DNA of 64,000 nt from Treponema saccharophilum DSM 2985 (lineage in GTDB: Bacteria; Spirochaetota; Spirochaetia; Treponematales; Treponemataceae), in the NCBI RefSeq assembly GCF_000255555.1, contig NZ_AGRW01000034.1:1-64000 (forward strand). The letters run 5' to 3'. The notes beneath the pieces were generated by a model. It ran no database searches, was not told the origin of the DNA, and saw only the letters and a program-made list of their open reading frames with translations. Below, one piece after another: positions 41,509 to 50,163 of the stretch. Position numbers and translations under genes: made by a program. Each line of letters opens with the position of its first letter. Positions within the stretch are counted from its first letter, which is position 1.

Positions 41509-42291
41509 TTATTTCGATATGAATTCCGCGCTCGGGAAGTTCCCGCAGGCGACTTCCGCGGCGTAGCTGTTGAGCGCGCCCCGCATGAGCGACAGCCCGT
41601 CCATGTACTGCTTGACGAATTTCGGCTTGAATCCGCTCATGCCGAGCATGTCCTGCAGGACGAGGACCTGCCCGTCGCATCCGCATCCCGCGCCGATGCC
41701 GATTGTGGCGACCGAGAGCGACGATGTTATGTCGGAGGCGACTGCCTGCGGTATGCATTCCATGAGGACTGAGAAGCAGCCGATTTCCTGCGCGAGAAGG
41801 GCCTCCTCCTTGATTTTCGCCGCGGCCTCCTCCGTCTTGCCCTGCATCTTGTGCCCGCCGAACGCCTGGTAGAACTGCGGCGTCAGCCCGAGGTGCGCCA
41901 TTACGGGGATTCCCGACATGACGAGATGGCGGAGGACGTCCTCCTGCCCGAACACGCCCTCAATCTTCACGGCGTTCGCGCCCGCCTGGAGGAGCTTTCC
42001 CGCGCATTCCGTCGCGTGTTCGATGCCGCGCCTCGTCGAGAGGAACGGCATGTCGGCGAGGATGAATTTCCCCGTGCCGTTCCTGACGGAGCGCGTGTGC
42101 TCCGCCATCCATTCTATCGTCGCGGGAATCGTCGTCTGCTCCCCGTGCATGACCATGGAGCAGCTGTCCCCGATGAGTATCGTGTCGATGTCCGTTCCGT
42201 CGATGATTTTTGCGAACGTGCTGTCGTAGCACGTCACCATTGAGATTTTGCGCCCTTCCTTTTTGCGTGCGCCGAAATCGAGGATTGTCAT
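41509..42291 (-). CDS. panB: Ketopantoate hydroxymethyltransferase
   Basis: 260 residues. Conserved blocks: ISMVTCYDSTFAKI, ILIGDSCSMVMHG (metal-binding Asp), ADMPFLS, GANAVKIEG, IPVMAHLGLTPQ, and GIGAGCGCDGQVLV. It adds the hydroxymethyl group from 5,10-methylene-THF to ketoisovalerate. It heads the panB-panC-coaX-panD operon. No panE (ketopantoate reductase) is present in the window, so that step must be encoded elsewhere, for example by ilvC. Confidence 0.96.
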   Translation of the reverse strand: MTILDFGARKKEGRKISMVTCYDSTFAKIIDGTDIDTILIGDSCSMVMHGEQTTIPATIEWMAEHTRSVRNGTGKFILADMPFLSTRRGIEHATECAGKLLQAGANAVKIEGVFGQEDVLRHLVMSGIPVMAHLGLTPQFYQAFGGHKMQGKTEEAAAKIKEEALLAQEIGCFSVLMECIPQAVASDITSSLSVATIGIGAGCGCDGQVLVLQDMLGMSGFKPKFVKQYMDGLSLMRGALNSYAAEVACGNFPSAEFISK

Positions 42292-42433
42292 AGTACCTGT
42301 CCTTCCTGAATCAAGTCTTTTTTTCCGCCCGTTTTCCCTCGGACGCCTTTCCCGGAATCAAAGCCCCGACGGGGTCTCTGTTCCTCTTTTCCTGAAGGCG
42401 TCGTCTGTGCGGGATTTTCCGGAGCGGGGCTGT

Positions 42434-42558
42434 ATTGTACAACTTTTGCAAATGATTGAAAACAATTGAACGCTCCGCATCCGCTGACGGGAAAAAATCG
42501 GTTTCTTCCTTTTTTTCGATTCCGCGCCGTTGCCACAAAAGCCGAGATGTCGTAGTGT
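42434..42558. promoter_or_regulatory. Divergent promoters of the pan operon and deoC
   Basis: For panB on the minus strand: TTTCAA, 16 bp, TACAAT (42439-42434). For deoC on the plus strand: TTGCCA (42530-42535), 17 bp, TAGTGT (42553-42558). Both are moderate matches. No other element was recognised in the 295-base gap. Confidence 0.4.
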
Positions 42559-42586
42559 ATCGGGAAACTTTTTTTGGAGAATCGAA

Positions 42587-43282
42587 ATGACAAAGAATGA
42601 GATTGCAGGAATCATCGACCACACGAACCTTTCAGCGTGCGCCGTCGAGTCCGACATCGAGAAGCTCTGCGCGGAGGCTGCCGAGCACAAATTCTGCTCC
42701 GTATGCGTGAACCCGTCGTTCGTCCAGTTCGCGGCTGAGAAGCTCGCGGGAACTGGCGTCAAGGTCTGCACCGTAATCGGGTTCCCGCTCGGCGCGGACA
42801 CCGTGGACAACAAGGCGGCGTCCGCGGCCGTCGCCGTCGATGAGGGCGCGGACGAAATCGACATGGTGCAGAACCTCGCGCTCGTCAAGCAGGGAAAGTG
42901 GGACGAGCTTGAGGACGAGATTCGCGCGGTCGTCGATGCGTCGAAGTCCGTCGAGAACCGCGAGCCGGCCCTCGTCAAGGTAATCCTTGAGACGTGCTAC
43001 CTTTCCGACGAGGAGATTGTCCGCTCGTGCGAGTGCGCCGAGAAGGCCGGCGCCGATTTCGTCAAGACTTCCACCGGCTTCGCGATTCTGAAGGGCGCTG
43101 ACGGGAAGCTTCTCCCGAACGGAGCCACGGTCCACGCGGTCTCCCTCATGGCGAAGACCGTCGGGAAGCGGCTCGGCGTGAAGGCGAGCGGCGGCGTCCA
43201 CAACTACGAGGAGGCCTGCGCGATGGTCGAGGCCGGAGCCACGAGGATTGGAGCCTCTGCCGGAATCGCAATCGTAAGCTGA
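42587..43282 (+). CDS. deoC: Deoxyribose-phosphate aldolase
   Basis: About 231 residues. The ATG at 42587 follows TTGGAGAATC; the frame is open from 42530 without a ribosome site. Motifs: IIDHTNLSA, VCVNPSFV, VIGFPLGA, EIDMVQNLA, VKVILETCYL (Schiff-base lysine region is FVKTSTGFA), and GVKASGGVHNYEEA. It cleaves deoxyribose-5-phosphate to acetaldehyde and glyceraldehyde-3-phosphate in nucleoside catabolism. Single gene with its own promoter and terminator. Confidence 0.96.
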   Translation: MTKNEIAGIIDHTNLSACAVESDIEKLCAEAAEHKFCSVCVNPSFVQFAAEKLAGTGVKVCTVIGFPLGADTVDNKAASAAVAVDEGADEIDMVQNLALVKQGKWDELEDEIRAVVDASKSVENREPALVKVILETCYLSDEEIVRSCECAEKAGADFVKTSTGFAILKGADGKLLPNGATVHAVSLMAKTVGKRLGVKASGGVHNYEEACAMVEAGATRIGASAGIAIVS

Positions 43283-43305
43283 TTGTTTTTCCTTCTTTTG
43301 TTTTT

Positions 43306-43339
43306 GCGGATGTCCATTCGGGGATGTCCGCTTTTTTTT
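43306..43339 (+). terminator. Terminator of deoC
   Basis: GCGGATGTCC (43306-43315) pairs with GGATGTCCGC (43322-43331) through ten positions counting two G-U pairs, followed by eight T. The pairing is weaker on the minus strand. Confidence 0.8.
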
Positions 43340-43362
43340 GTCCCCGAGCGGAAGCCCGGCCG

Positions 43363-44316
43363 TCATCCGTTCTGGCGCGTCCTTTTCCAGAACATCCTGT
43401 TCTCCCTGATTTCGTAATCGGCTCTTCCCTCGTCGCGGAGGGCGGAAAGGTACGAGCGGATTGTGCTTCCGATGAGGACGAACTGCGCCGCCTTGAGCGT
43501 TATGCCGTTCCTGTCGGCGACTTCCTTCAGTATCTCCTCCGCGGTTTTCGGCGTCCTTATTATGTCGAGGATGAGGTTCTCCGTCTCGAGGACGGCGATG
43601 AGGTTCAGCTCGGAAAGCCCCTCTATGTCGTTCACGAGCTGGCCGTGCGACGGGACGTAGAAATCGGCGTCGATTGACGGGAGCCGGGAGAGCGTCTCCT
43701 TCGTCCCCGCCTCGTCGAGAAGGTATTGAATCCAGTATTTCCTGATGACGTTCCTCCCCGAAATAGCGTCGCCCATGAAGAGCGTTTTCTTTCCGTCGGT
43801 GTCCGTCACGAGGAACCCGAGCTGCCGTATGTAGTGCCCCCCGAGCGGAATAGGCTCGACTGCGATGAATTTCCCGTTTCCGGCATGTATCAGCTCCGCC
43901 TTTCCCTCCTCGAGGATTTTCGACGCGCGGCTTTTCCTCGCGATGAAGTACCTTGTCTGAAGCTCCTTTACGGCCGTTCCTCCCCAGATGATGTTCATCT
44001 CGATGTCGGGGTTCTCGAGGAGGGCGTCCGTTCCCTTTCCCGCCCAAATTTCGCATCCGGTCTCCTCCATGAGCCGTGCGTTCCCGCCGCAGTGGTCGGC
44101 GTGCGCGTGCGTGTTGAGCGCGGCGGCAATCCTGAATCCGGGAAAGCGCTCCTTGAGGAAGTCGATTATCCGCTGCACCGACTCGTCGTCGTTCGCGGTG
44201 TCGATGAGATAGAGGCGTTTTTCCTCCTCCGCCGAGATTATTCCTATGTTCGTCGGGTATTTTATATAGAAGACGTGCTTTGAGAGCTGCACAAGCGATT
44301 CGTTCGATAGCGTCAT
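43363..44316 (-). CDS. Metallo-beta-lactamase fold hydrolase
   Basis: 317 residues. The metal motif THAHADHCGG (near residue 69) and later GGHYIRQLGFLV, LFMGDAISG and VPSHGQ supply the histidines and aspartate of a two-metal site. The C-terminal ~80 residues form a winged-helix-like tail (TAEEILKEVADRNGITLKAAQFVL). Substrate unknown. There is no ribosome site; TATAAA lies 8 nt before the ATG, so the leader is probably very short. Divergent from the cobalamin operon. Confidence 0.88.
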   Translation of the reverse strand: MTLSNESLVQLSKHVFYIKYPTNIGIISAEEEKRLYLIDTANDDESVQRIIDFLKERFPGFRIAAALNTHAHADHCGGNARLMEETGCEIWAGKGTDALLENPDIEMNIIWGGTAVKELQTRYFIARKSRASKILEEGKAELIHAGNGKFIAVEPIPLGGHYIRQLGFLVTDTDGKKTLFMGDAISGRNVIRKYWIQYLLDEAGTKETLSRLPSIDADFYVPSHGQLVNDIEGLSELNLIAVLETENLILDIIRTPKTAEEILKEVADRNGITLKAAQFVLIGSTIRSYLSALRDEGRADYEIRENRMFWKRTRQNG

Positions 44317-44371
44317 GGCGACAGTTTATAATCGAAAACTGAAAATTGAAAGTGAAAGCGCGCGTATTAGG

Positions 44372-44415
44372 TGGTATAATGGATTTGCCCGCTTTTTCGC
44401 GGGGTATCCTTTTTT
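44372..44415 (+). promoter_or_regulatory. Cobalamin operon promoter and possible attenuator
   Basis: TGGTATAAT (44372-44380) is an extended -10. In the leader CCCGC (44388-44392) pairs with GCGGG (44399-44403), followed six bases on by six T (44410-44415), a weak terminator shape. I looked for a B12 riboswitch (GCCACTG-type B12 box) and did not see one in the 150 bases. Confidence 0.45.
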
Positions 44416-44465
44416 GGAGGAATCGCTGCGCGTCCTCTTTGCGCGGCATGTTTTTTTCGGAATCT

Positions 44466-45185
44466 ATGAGTGGAACATTTTACGCTGTCAGTACCGGTCC
44501 TGCCGGTGCCGATTTCATTACGCTGGGCGCGGTCCGCGTCCTCGGGAGGTGCCCGACCATATTCTATCCCGTAACCGGCTCCGGCGAGGGAAAGCACATC
44601 GCGTTCGACTGCGTATGCGAGGCGGTCGACGTGTCCGGGAAGGAGTGCGTCGGCGTCAGGTTCTCCATGTCGGGCGACAAGGCGAGGACTGATGCCGAAT
44701 ACGGGGCGTTCGCTTCCCGTGCCGCAGAATACCTTGAGAAAGGTGATGTCGCGTTCGTGTCGATAGGCGACGTCTCGATTTATTCCACTGCCGCAAGAAT
44801 CGCAAAAATTGTCGGGCAGATGGGGTTCCGCGTCGAATTCGTCGCGGGCGTGCCGTCTTTTTGCGCGGCGGCATGCTCGTGCGCGCTCGACATGGCTCCG
44901 GGGCTCGGCGACGAAATCAGGATAATTCCCGGGGACGCGTGCTACCGCTCGGGCGCGCTCGGCGACGTGCTTTCGTCACCGGGGACGAAGATTTTCATGA
45001 AATCCCCGCGCCATCTTGGGGAAATCGTCTCCGAGGTGGTTTCCCGCGGACTTTCAGGCTCGGCCCATCTCGTGCAGGGTGCCGGCGGGGCGGACGAGCG
45101 GATATTGACCGGAGACGCGCTCGCTGAGGCCGGCGCGGATGTTTTCGGGAACGCGTACATGAGCGTGCTTGTCGTCGGCGTCTGA
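44466..45185 (+). CDS. cbiL: Precorrin-2 / cobalt-factor II C20-methyltransferase
   Basis: About 239 residues of the tetrapyrrole methylase family. Start set at 44466 by homology (FYAVSTGPAGADFITLGAV); in-frame ATG 44448 is possible, and neither has a close ribosome site. Other blocks: AEYLEKGDVAFVSIGDVSIYST, VEFVAGVPSFCAAAC, and the C-terminal SVLVVG. It adds the C20 methyl group early in corrin synthesis. First gene of the operon. The usual GxGPGD reads STGPAGAD, a departure at the SAM-binding loop. Confidence 0.85.
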   Translation: MSGTFYAVSTGPAGADFITLGAVRVLGRCPTIFYPVTGSGEGKHIAFDCVCEAVDVSGKECVGVRFSMSGDKARTDAEYGAFASRAAEYLEKGDVAFVSIGDVSIYSTAARIAKIVGQMGFRVEFVAGVPSFCAAACSCALDMAPGLGDEIRIIPGDACYRSGALGDVLSSPGTKIFMKSPRHLGEIVSEVVSRGLSGSAHLVQGAGGADERILTGDALAEAGADVFGNAYMSVLVVGV

Positions 45186-45221
45186 CGGCGGACGTTTTTA
45201 GGGGAATAAGGCGGGGGTCGT

Positions 45222-46508
45222 ATGAAGCAATGTTTTTTGGTCGGCGTCGGCATGGGTGCGTTTTCGTGCATGACGCTTGAGGCGGTGAAGCGGATAGAGA
45301 ACGCTTCCGTTGTCGCGGGCGCGGAGCGTGTCCTTGAGGTCGTCGGCGAGGATTTGGTGAACGGCGAGTGGTTCTGCTCCTACAATTCCGAGGAAATCGC
45401 GGAGAAATTCGAGTCGTTCATTTCGCTTCCGGAAAACGCGGGGCGGACGTGCTGCGCGGTTTTCTCCGGCGACAGCGGCTTCTATTCCGGCGCGGGGCGT
45501 CTCCGGGAAATTCTCGTCGGGAAGGGCTGGAACGTGGAGCTCGTTCCTGGGCTGACGTCCGCTCAGGTCCTCGCGTCAAGGCTCGGGCGCGACTGGCACG
45601 AGTGGGAGCTCGTGTCGGCTCACGGCGTCGACTGCGAGATTCCCGCCGTCCTCCATCCCGTTTCCCGCGGCAAGCCGGTCTTCCTCCTTACGGGCGGCCG
45701 CGTCACCGCGAAATCCGTGGTTGATTACCTTCTCGACAGGGAGCTCCTCGCCGTCGTCACGGTCGCGGACAGGCTGAGCTATTGCGACGAGCGGATTGTC
45801 ACGTTCGACATGAGGAGCGTGGAAAGCGACGCTTTCGTTCGCGATTACGAGTCGCTCTCGTCGATGGGGCTTTCCGTCGTCCTCGTGGAGGGAATCCCTG
45901 CCGGTGATTTCGAGGTTCCGCGCGGCTCGGGGGCGCTTCCCGACGATGCGTTCGTCCGCTCGCAGTCGAAAAGCGCGGGGAAGGGCGTCCCCATGTCGAA
46001 GCGCGCGGTGCGCTCCCTTGCGCTTTCCCTCCTTTCCGTGCGCGACGGCGATGTCGTCTGGGATGTCGGGGCGGGGACTGGCGCGGTCAGCATCGATTTG
46101 GCGCGCTGTGCCGGATGCTCGGTCTATTCCGTGGAGAAGAAGGAAAACGCCGTTGCGCTCCTCCGCGAGAACAGGGCAAAATTCTGCGCGCTGAACATGG
46201 AAATCGTCGAGGGTAAGGCTCCCGCCGCGCTTGAGCAGCTTCCGCTCCCCGATGCCGTTTTCGTTGGCGGAAGCGACGGGAACCTCGTCGAGATTGCCGA
46301 GGCTGTGTTCGGGAAGAATCCGCTTGCGCGCGTAGTCGTGGCGTGCGCGACCCCGGAGACGCTTTCCGAGTGCGTCACGTATGCCGGCAGGTACAAGCGC
46401 GAATTCGAGGTCGTGCAGGTTTCCGTGGCGGAATCCGCGCGCGCGGGGAAAGTCCACCTGATGAAGGCCGAGAATCCCGTCTGCCTCGTCACTCTGATGG
46501 GGAGGTGA
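45222..46508 (+). CDS. cobL: Precorrin-6Y C5,15-methyltransferase (CbiE-CbiT fusion)
   Basis: 428 residues. The N-terminal half is CbiE-like (LVGVGMGAFSCMTLEAVKR, FSGDSGFYSGAGRL, VPGLTSAQVLASRLG). The C-terminal half (from ~245) is CbiT-like, with MSKRAVRSLALSLL, DVVWDVGAGTGAVSIDLAR, and VFVGGSDGNLVEI. It methylates C5 and C15 and removes the C12 acetate carboxyl. GGCGGGGG precedes the ATG. The fused form resembles CobL of the aerobic route, but fusion is also common in anaerobic producers. Confidence 0.9.
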   Translation: MKQCFLVGVGMGAFSCMTLEAVKRIENASVVAGAERVLEVVGEDLVNGEWFCSYNSEEIAEKFESFISLPENAGRTCCAVFSGDSGFYSGAGRLREILVGKGWNVELVPGLTSAQVLASRLGRDWHEWELVSAHGVDCEIPAVLHPVSRGKPVFLLTGGRVTAKSVVDYLLDRELLAVVTVADRLSYCDERIVTFDMRSVESDAFVRDYESLSSMGLSVVLVEGIPAGDFEVPRGSGALPDDAFVRSQSKSAGKGVPMSKRAVRSLALSLLSVRDGDVVWDVGAGTGAVSIDLARCAGCSVYSVEKKENAVALLRENRAKFCALNMEIVEGKAPAALEQLPLPDAVFVGGSDGNLVEIAEAVFGKNPLARVVVACATPETLSECVTYAGRYKREFEVVQVSVAESARAGKVHLMKAENPVCLVTLMGR

Positions 46509-46518
46509 TTCAGCCCTT

Positions 46519-48654
46519 ATGAGCAGTTCCGGACGGTTCGGTGGCAAAATTCTCATCATGGCGCTTCTCTCGCTGCTGACGTTTGGGCTGATGTCGTGCA
46601 GGTTCGGCTCTTCGACGCGGATTTACCTTAACGACAGAATAAGCTGGGCACGGACGGACGCGCACAGCAACGTCTATTCCGCGGCGTTCGCGGAATTCAA
46701 GGAGTTGCGTAAGGCGCGGGAGAGCCACAAGCGCTGCTTCGAGCCGCTTGTCGGGCGTGACGGCGCGTTCATTTGGCTGAAGATGGAATTCACTGTCCCG
46801 GAGATGCTCCGCTACAAAAGCCTCGGGCTCGTGATTCCATACCTGCATTTCTCCGACAAGGTTTGGCTCAACAACGTGTACGTCGGCGGCTACGGCGAGT
46901 TCCCCCCGAATGAGAAGAGCTCGCTTTTCCAGTCGCACCTCTATTATTTCCCGAACTCGATGATACGGCAGGAGGGCGTGAACACGATTCTCGTCAAGGT
47001 CTGGGTGCACGGGCGCGGGGACATCTCCGATTTCGTTTTCGTCGACGAGTACGACAGCGCGTCCCGCACGTCCGACATGATAACGTTCTGGAACGTCAGG
47101 ATGTACATCATGTTTTCCGGGGGCATGCTCTGCGCGTTCATCCTGTATCTCCTTATGTACATCGGGCGGCGCAACGAGAAGGACAACCTGTCGTTCAGCC
47201 TCCTGAACCTTTCGACGGTCTGCTTCCTGCTTCCGTTCTGCGCCTCCGACGTGCCGATTTACGACATGGAATTCGTCTCGTATTTCCTTTTCACAAAGCT
47301 CGCGCTCTGCATAAGCTTCTTCTTCGTCGTCACGTTCGCCTCCCTTTTCATGATGCAGTACCTGCGCGTGAGGATTTCCCCGCTGGTGCGGTTCGCAATG
47401 CCCGTCCTGCTGCTGACCGCCTCGGGCGCCTGCCTTTTTGCCCCGGACTACAATTTCCTCATGCGACTTACGATTCCGTGCCTCGTGATGATGGCGTTCC
47501 AGCTCGGGTTCGGGATTCGCGAGGTCGTGCGGGCGTTTTTCGGGGCGGACGCGCAGGCGCGCACCTCGGCGCGTATCCTCGCCGTCGGCTTCCTCCCGAC
47601 CATATGCACGATTCTCGCCGACTTCATACTCCGCGACATACTTATGTTCACCGCGCAGCCCTACATATCGATATTCGGCTGGCAGGTCTCGCTCTTCGTC
47701 TTCATCATGATACTCACCGTGCGCTACAACAGGGTCTACCGGCGCAACGAGATTCTCTCCTTCAACCTCGACACGGAGGTCAGGGCGAAGACGAAGCGGC
47801 TCTCCGAGGCGAACGAGCGGCTTGAGCTTGAGATGAGGCGGAGCAACGTCGACCTTGAGATGGCGTCGATAGTGCAGAAGAAATTCTTTCCCCTTCCTGA
47901 GGTCTCGTTCCTCGGCTGGGACGTGGCGATTGCGTACGAGGCGGCTGCGAAAGTCTCGGGCGACCTTTTCGATTATTACCACGAGGGGAGGACTCTTCGG
48001 GGAATGTCGCTTTTCGACGTCTCCGGGCACGGAATCGCGGCGAGCCTCATAACGATGCTCTCGAAGCACATCGTCTACGAGTCGTTCCGGGACAGCAACG
48101 AAAAGGCGCGCTCCATCTCCACGGCGCTCTACCGCGTGAACGAGCAGATAATCGAGGCGAAGGGCGACATCGAGAACTACCTGACGGGGCTTCTGATACG
48201 CTTCACCGGGCCTGACGAGAACGGGACGTGCGGTGTCGAGATGGCGAACGCGGGCCATCCTCATCCGATTCTGTTCCGGGCCGCCACGTCCTCCGTCTGC
48301 GAGATTGTCCACGACGAGGGACAGTTCCAGTACGGCGCTATCGGAATCCGCGACATCGACGTCTCCTTTCCCGAAATCCGATTTCAGATGGAGGAGGGCG
48401 ACGTCTTCGTCTGCTTCACGGACGGGCTGACGGAGGCGATGAACGAATTCCGCGACCAGTTCGGCAAGGAGCGCGTGATGGAGATTCTGCGCGCATCAGG
48501 CGGGAAGGACGCCAAGGCGATTCTCGACGACCTCGTCTCCTCGCTTTTCGGCTTCATCGGAGAGGTTCCGCGCGACGACGACATGACGATAATCGTCCTC
48601 AGACGGACGGGGATTCAGGACGACGGCGCCGAGGAGCTTCTTGAGGAGCTTTGA
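46519..48654 (+). CDS. 7TM sensor with SpoIIE-type PP2C phosphatase
   Basis: 711 residues. The N-terminus (LLSLLTFGLMSC) fits a lipoprotein signal with Cys27. Residues ~30-190 form a periplasmic 7TMR-DISM-type sensor domain (VWLNNVYVGGYGEFPP). Seven membrane helices (~200-420) and a coiled coil (VRAKTKRLSEANERLELEM) lead to the SpoIIE/PP2C domain (AAKVSGDLFDYY, SLFDVSGHGIAASLI, VCFTDGLTEAMN, DDDMTIIVL). Such proteins dephosphorylate anti-sigma-factor antagonists in response to signals. It begins 10 nt after cobL and is followed by cbiA 54 nt on, so it is embedded in the cobalamin operon. Confidence 0.92.
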   Translation: MSSSGRFGGKILIMALLSLLTFGLMSCRFGSSTRIYLNDRISWARTDAHSNVYSAAFAEFKELRKARESHKRCFEPLVGRDGAFIWLKMEFTVPEMLRYKSLGLVIPYLHFSDKVWLNNVYVGGYGEFPPNEKSSLFQSHLYYFPNSMIRQEGVNTILVKVWVHGRGDISDFVFVDEYDSASRTSDMITFWNVRMYIMFSGGMLCAFILYLLMYIGRRNEKDNLSFSLLNLSTVCFLLPFCASDVPIYDMEFVSYFLFTKLALCISFFFVVTFASLFMMQYLRVRISPLVRFAMPVLLLTASGACLFAPDYNFLMRLTIPCLVMMAFQLGFGIREVVRAFFGADAQARTSARILAVGFLPTICTILADFILRDILMFTAQPYISIFGWQVSLFVFIMILTVRYNRVYRRNEILSFNLDTEVRAKTKRLSEANERLELEMRRSNVDLEMASIVQKKFFPLPEVSFLGWDVAIAYEAAAKVSGDLFDYYHEGRTLRGMSLFDVSGHGIAASLITMLSKHIVYESFRDSNEKARSISTALYRVNEQIIEAKGDIENYLTGLLIRFTGPDENGTCGVEMANAGHPHPILFRAATSSVCEIVHDEGQFQYGAIGIRDIDVSFPEIRFQMEEGDVFVCFTDGLTEAMNEFRDQFGKERVMEILRASGGKDAKAILDDLVSSLFGFIGEVPRDDDMTIIVLRRTGIQDDGAEELLEEL

Positions 48655-48708
48655 CGGGGCGGAATCAGCCTTTATGTTCGCTTCGATTTTCGGCATACTC
48701 TTTCGCAT

Positions 48709-50163
48709 ATGGTTCCACGAATACTGATTTCTTCTCCATCAAGTTCCGGCGGAAAGACGACCGTCGTGTGCGCCCTGTCTATGGTCGTCCGCCAGCGCTT
48801 TCCAGGCGCGCGCGTCGCCGTCATAAAGGCGGGTCCCGATTTCATTGACCCGATGTTCCATTCGCTTTCCGCGCACGTTACGGGAAACATAGACATTTTT
48901 TTCAGCGGCGCTGACGGCGCGCGCACCGTGTTCGAGTCCGACACGAGGGGGTGCTCGCTTGCGATTGTCGAGGGCTCCATGGGGTATTTCGACGGCGTTT
49001 CCGGCGGAATCGGCGCGAGCGCGTTCGAGGTTGCCGCCGCGCTCGATTCTCCCGTGATACTTGTTTTCGACGTTAAGGGGCGCTCGTTGTCGCTCTGCGC
49101 GGAAATTCTCGGCTTCATGAAATTCCGCCCGTCCGCTCGCATCGCGGGCATAATCCTGAACAGATGCTCCCGGAGCCGGTACGCGCTCCTTTCCGAAATG
49201 ATACGGAAGGAATGCGGCGTCGGCTGCCTTGGCTTTCTGGAGGAGGATGAGGGCTTTTCAGTCGGCTCCCGCCATCTCGGGCTTATGACGCCGGAGACCG
49301 TTCCCGGAATAGGCGGGAAAATGGAGCTGCTAGCCGCGCGCGCTTCGGAGACGCTCGACATCGACGGGATTCTTCGCGCGGCGTCGTTTTCCGGGGCGCC
49401 GGTGGAATGCGCTCCCATGCGTGCGGAGCCGGGGCGGGAAAAAGTGCGCATCGCCGTCGCGCGCGACGACGCTTTCTGCTTCTACTACCGGGAGAACCTT
49501 GACATGCTGCGCGCCGCCGGTGCCGGGATATCGTTCTTCTCCCCGCTTGCCGACGAGGAGGTTCCCGAAGGATGCTCCGCCCTGTACATCGGCGGCGGCT
49601 ATCCGGAGCTTTTCTTCTCGCGCCTTGCCGACAATTCGCGCTCGTCGTCTTCGGTACGGAGGTTCTGCGGGAGCGGCGCGCCTGTTTTCGCGGAATGCGG
49701 CGGCTTCCTCTACCTCCAGATGCTCGGAATCCTCGGCGGGAGTTTCAGGAACGAGGGAAAGCCCGTCCGGTTCGGCTACATAGAGCTTGAGGCGCTGGAG
49801 GACTCCTTCCTGATGGAAAAAGGCGGGCGGATAAAGGCGCACGAATTCCATTATTTCGACACGAGCGAGAACGGAAGCTCGTTCCGCGCGGTCAAGGGCG
49901 ACGGGCGCTCGTGGATGTGCGTCCAGGTCTCGTCCCCGTCGAACGCGCCGCGCTGCCGCGGAGGCGAGCGGAACATCGTCGCGGGGTTCCCCCATCTGTA
50001 TTTCCCGTCGAATCCTGCCGTCGCTGAGCGGTTCGTCGATGCCGCGCTCGTGTTCGAGTCGATGAGGGGGCTTTCCTGCGCGGGGTGCTCGTCGTGTGCA
50101 GGATGCTCGTCGTGTGCAGGATGCTCGTCGTGCAGAAAAGGAGGTTGCCCGCATGAAAAGTGA
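48709..50163 (+). CDS. cbiA: Cobyrinate a,c-diamide synthase with Cys-rich tail
   Basis: 484 residues. N-terminal P-loop ILISSPSSSGGKTTVVCAL, VEGSMGYFDGVSGG, and the C-terminal glutamine amidotransferase domain (LYIGGGYPELF, VFAECGGFLYLQ with the catalytic Cys, KAHEFHYFDTS). It amidates the a and c carboxylates. The tail after residue 455 is unusual: CAGCSS repeated three times and then CRKGGC, giving eight cysteines within 23 residues. The ATG at 48709 lacks a ribosome site; CATACT lies nearby, so it may also have its own promoter. Confidence 0.92.
   Translation: MVPRILISSPSSSGGKTTVVCALSMVVRQRFPGARVAVIKAGPDFIDPMFHSLSAHVTGNIDIFFSGADGARTVFESDTRGCSLAIVEGSMGYFDGVSGGIGASAFEVAAALDSPVILVFDVKGRSLSLCAEILGFMKFRPSARIAGIILNRCSRSRYALLSEMIRKECGVGCLGFLEEDEGFSVGSRHLGLMTPETVPGIGGKMELLAARASETLDIDGILRAASFSGAPVECAPMRAEPGREKVRIAVARDDAFCFYYRENLDMLRAAGAGISFFSPLADEEVPEGCSALYIGGGYPELFFSRLADNSRSSSSVRRFCGSGAPVFAECGGFLYLQMLGILGGSFRNEGKPVRFGYIELEALEDSFLMEKGGRIKAHEFHYFDTSENGSSFRAVKGDGRSWMCVQVSSPSNAPRCRGGERNIVAGFPHLYFPSNPAVAERFVDAALVFESMRGLSCAGCSSCAGCSSCAGCSSCRKGGCPHEK
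50086..50134 (+). repeat. 18-bp tandem repeat encoding CSSCAG
   Basis: Units of 18 bp with consensus tgctcgtcgtgtgcagga: two full copies (50086-50103, 50104-50121) and a partial third to 50134. They encode the cysteine-rich end of cbiA and lie just before the cobT ribosome site. Confidence 0.9.

Noticed and set aside
42632-44449. 605-codon minus frame across deoC and the MBL gene
   Set aside because: Conflicts with two well-supported genes and has Arg-rich, low-complexity composition.
44381-44465. Cobalamin riboswitch
   Set aside because: No B12-box or typical fold seen in the short leader, though a covariance search was not possible.
46510-48312. 600-codon frame opposite the SpoIIE phosphatase
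   Set aside because: Shadow of a GC-rich gene; no motif, no ribosome site.
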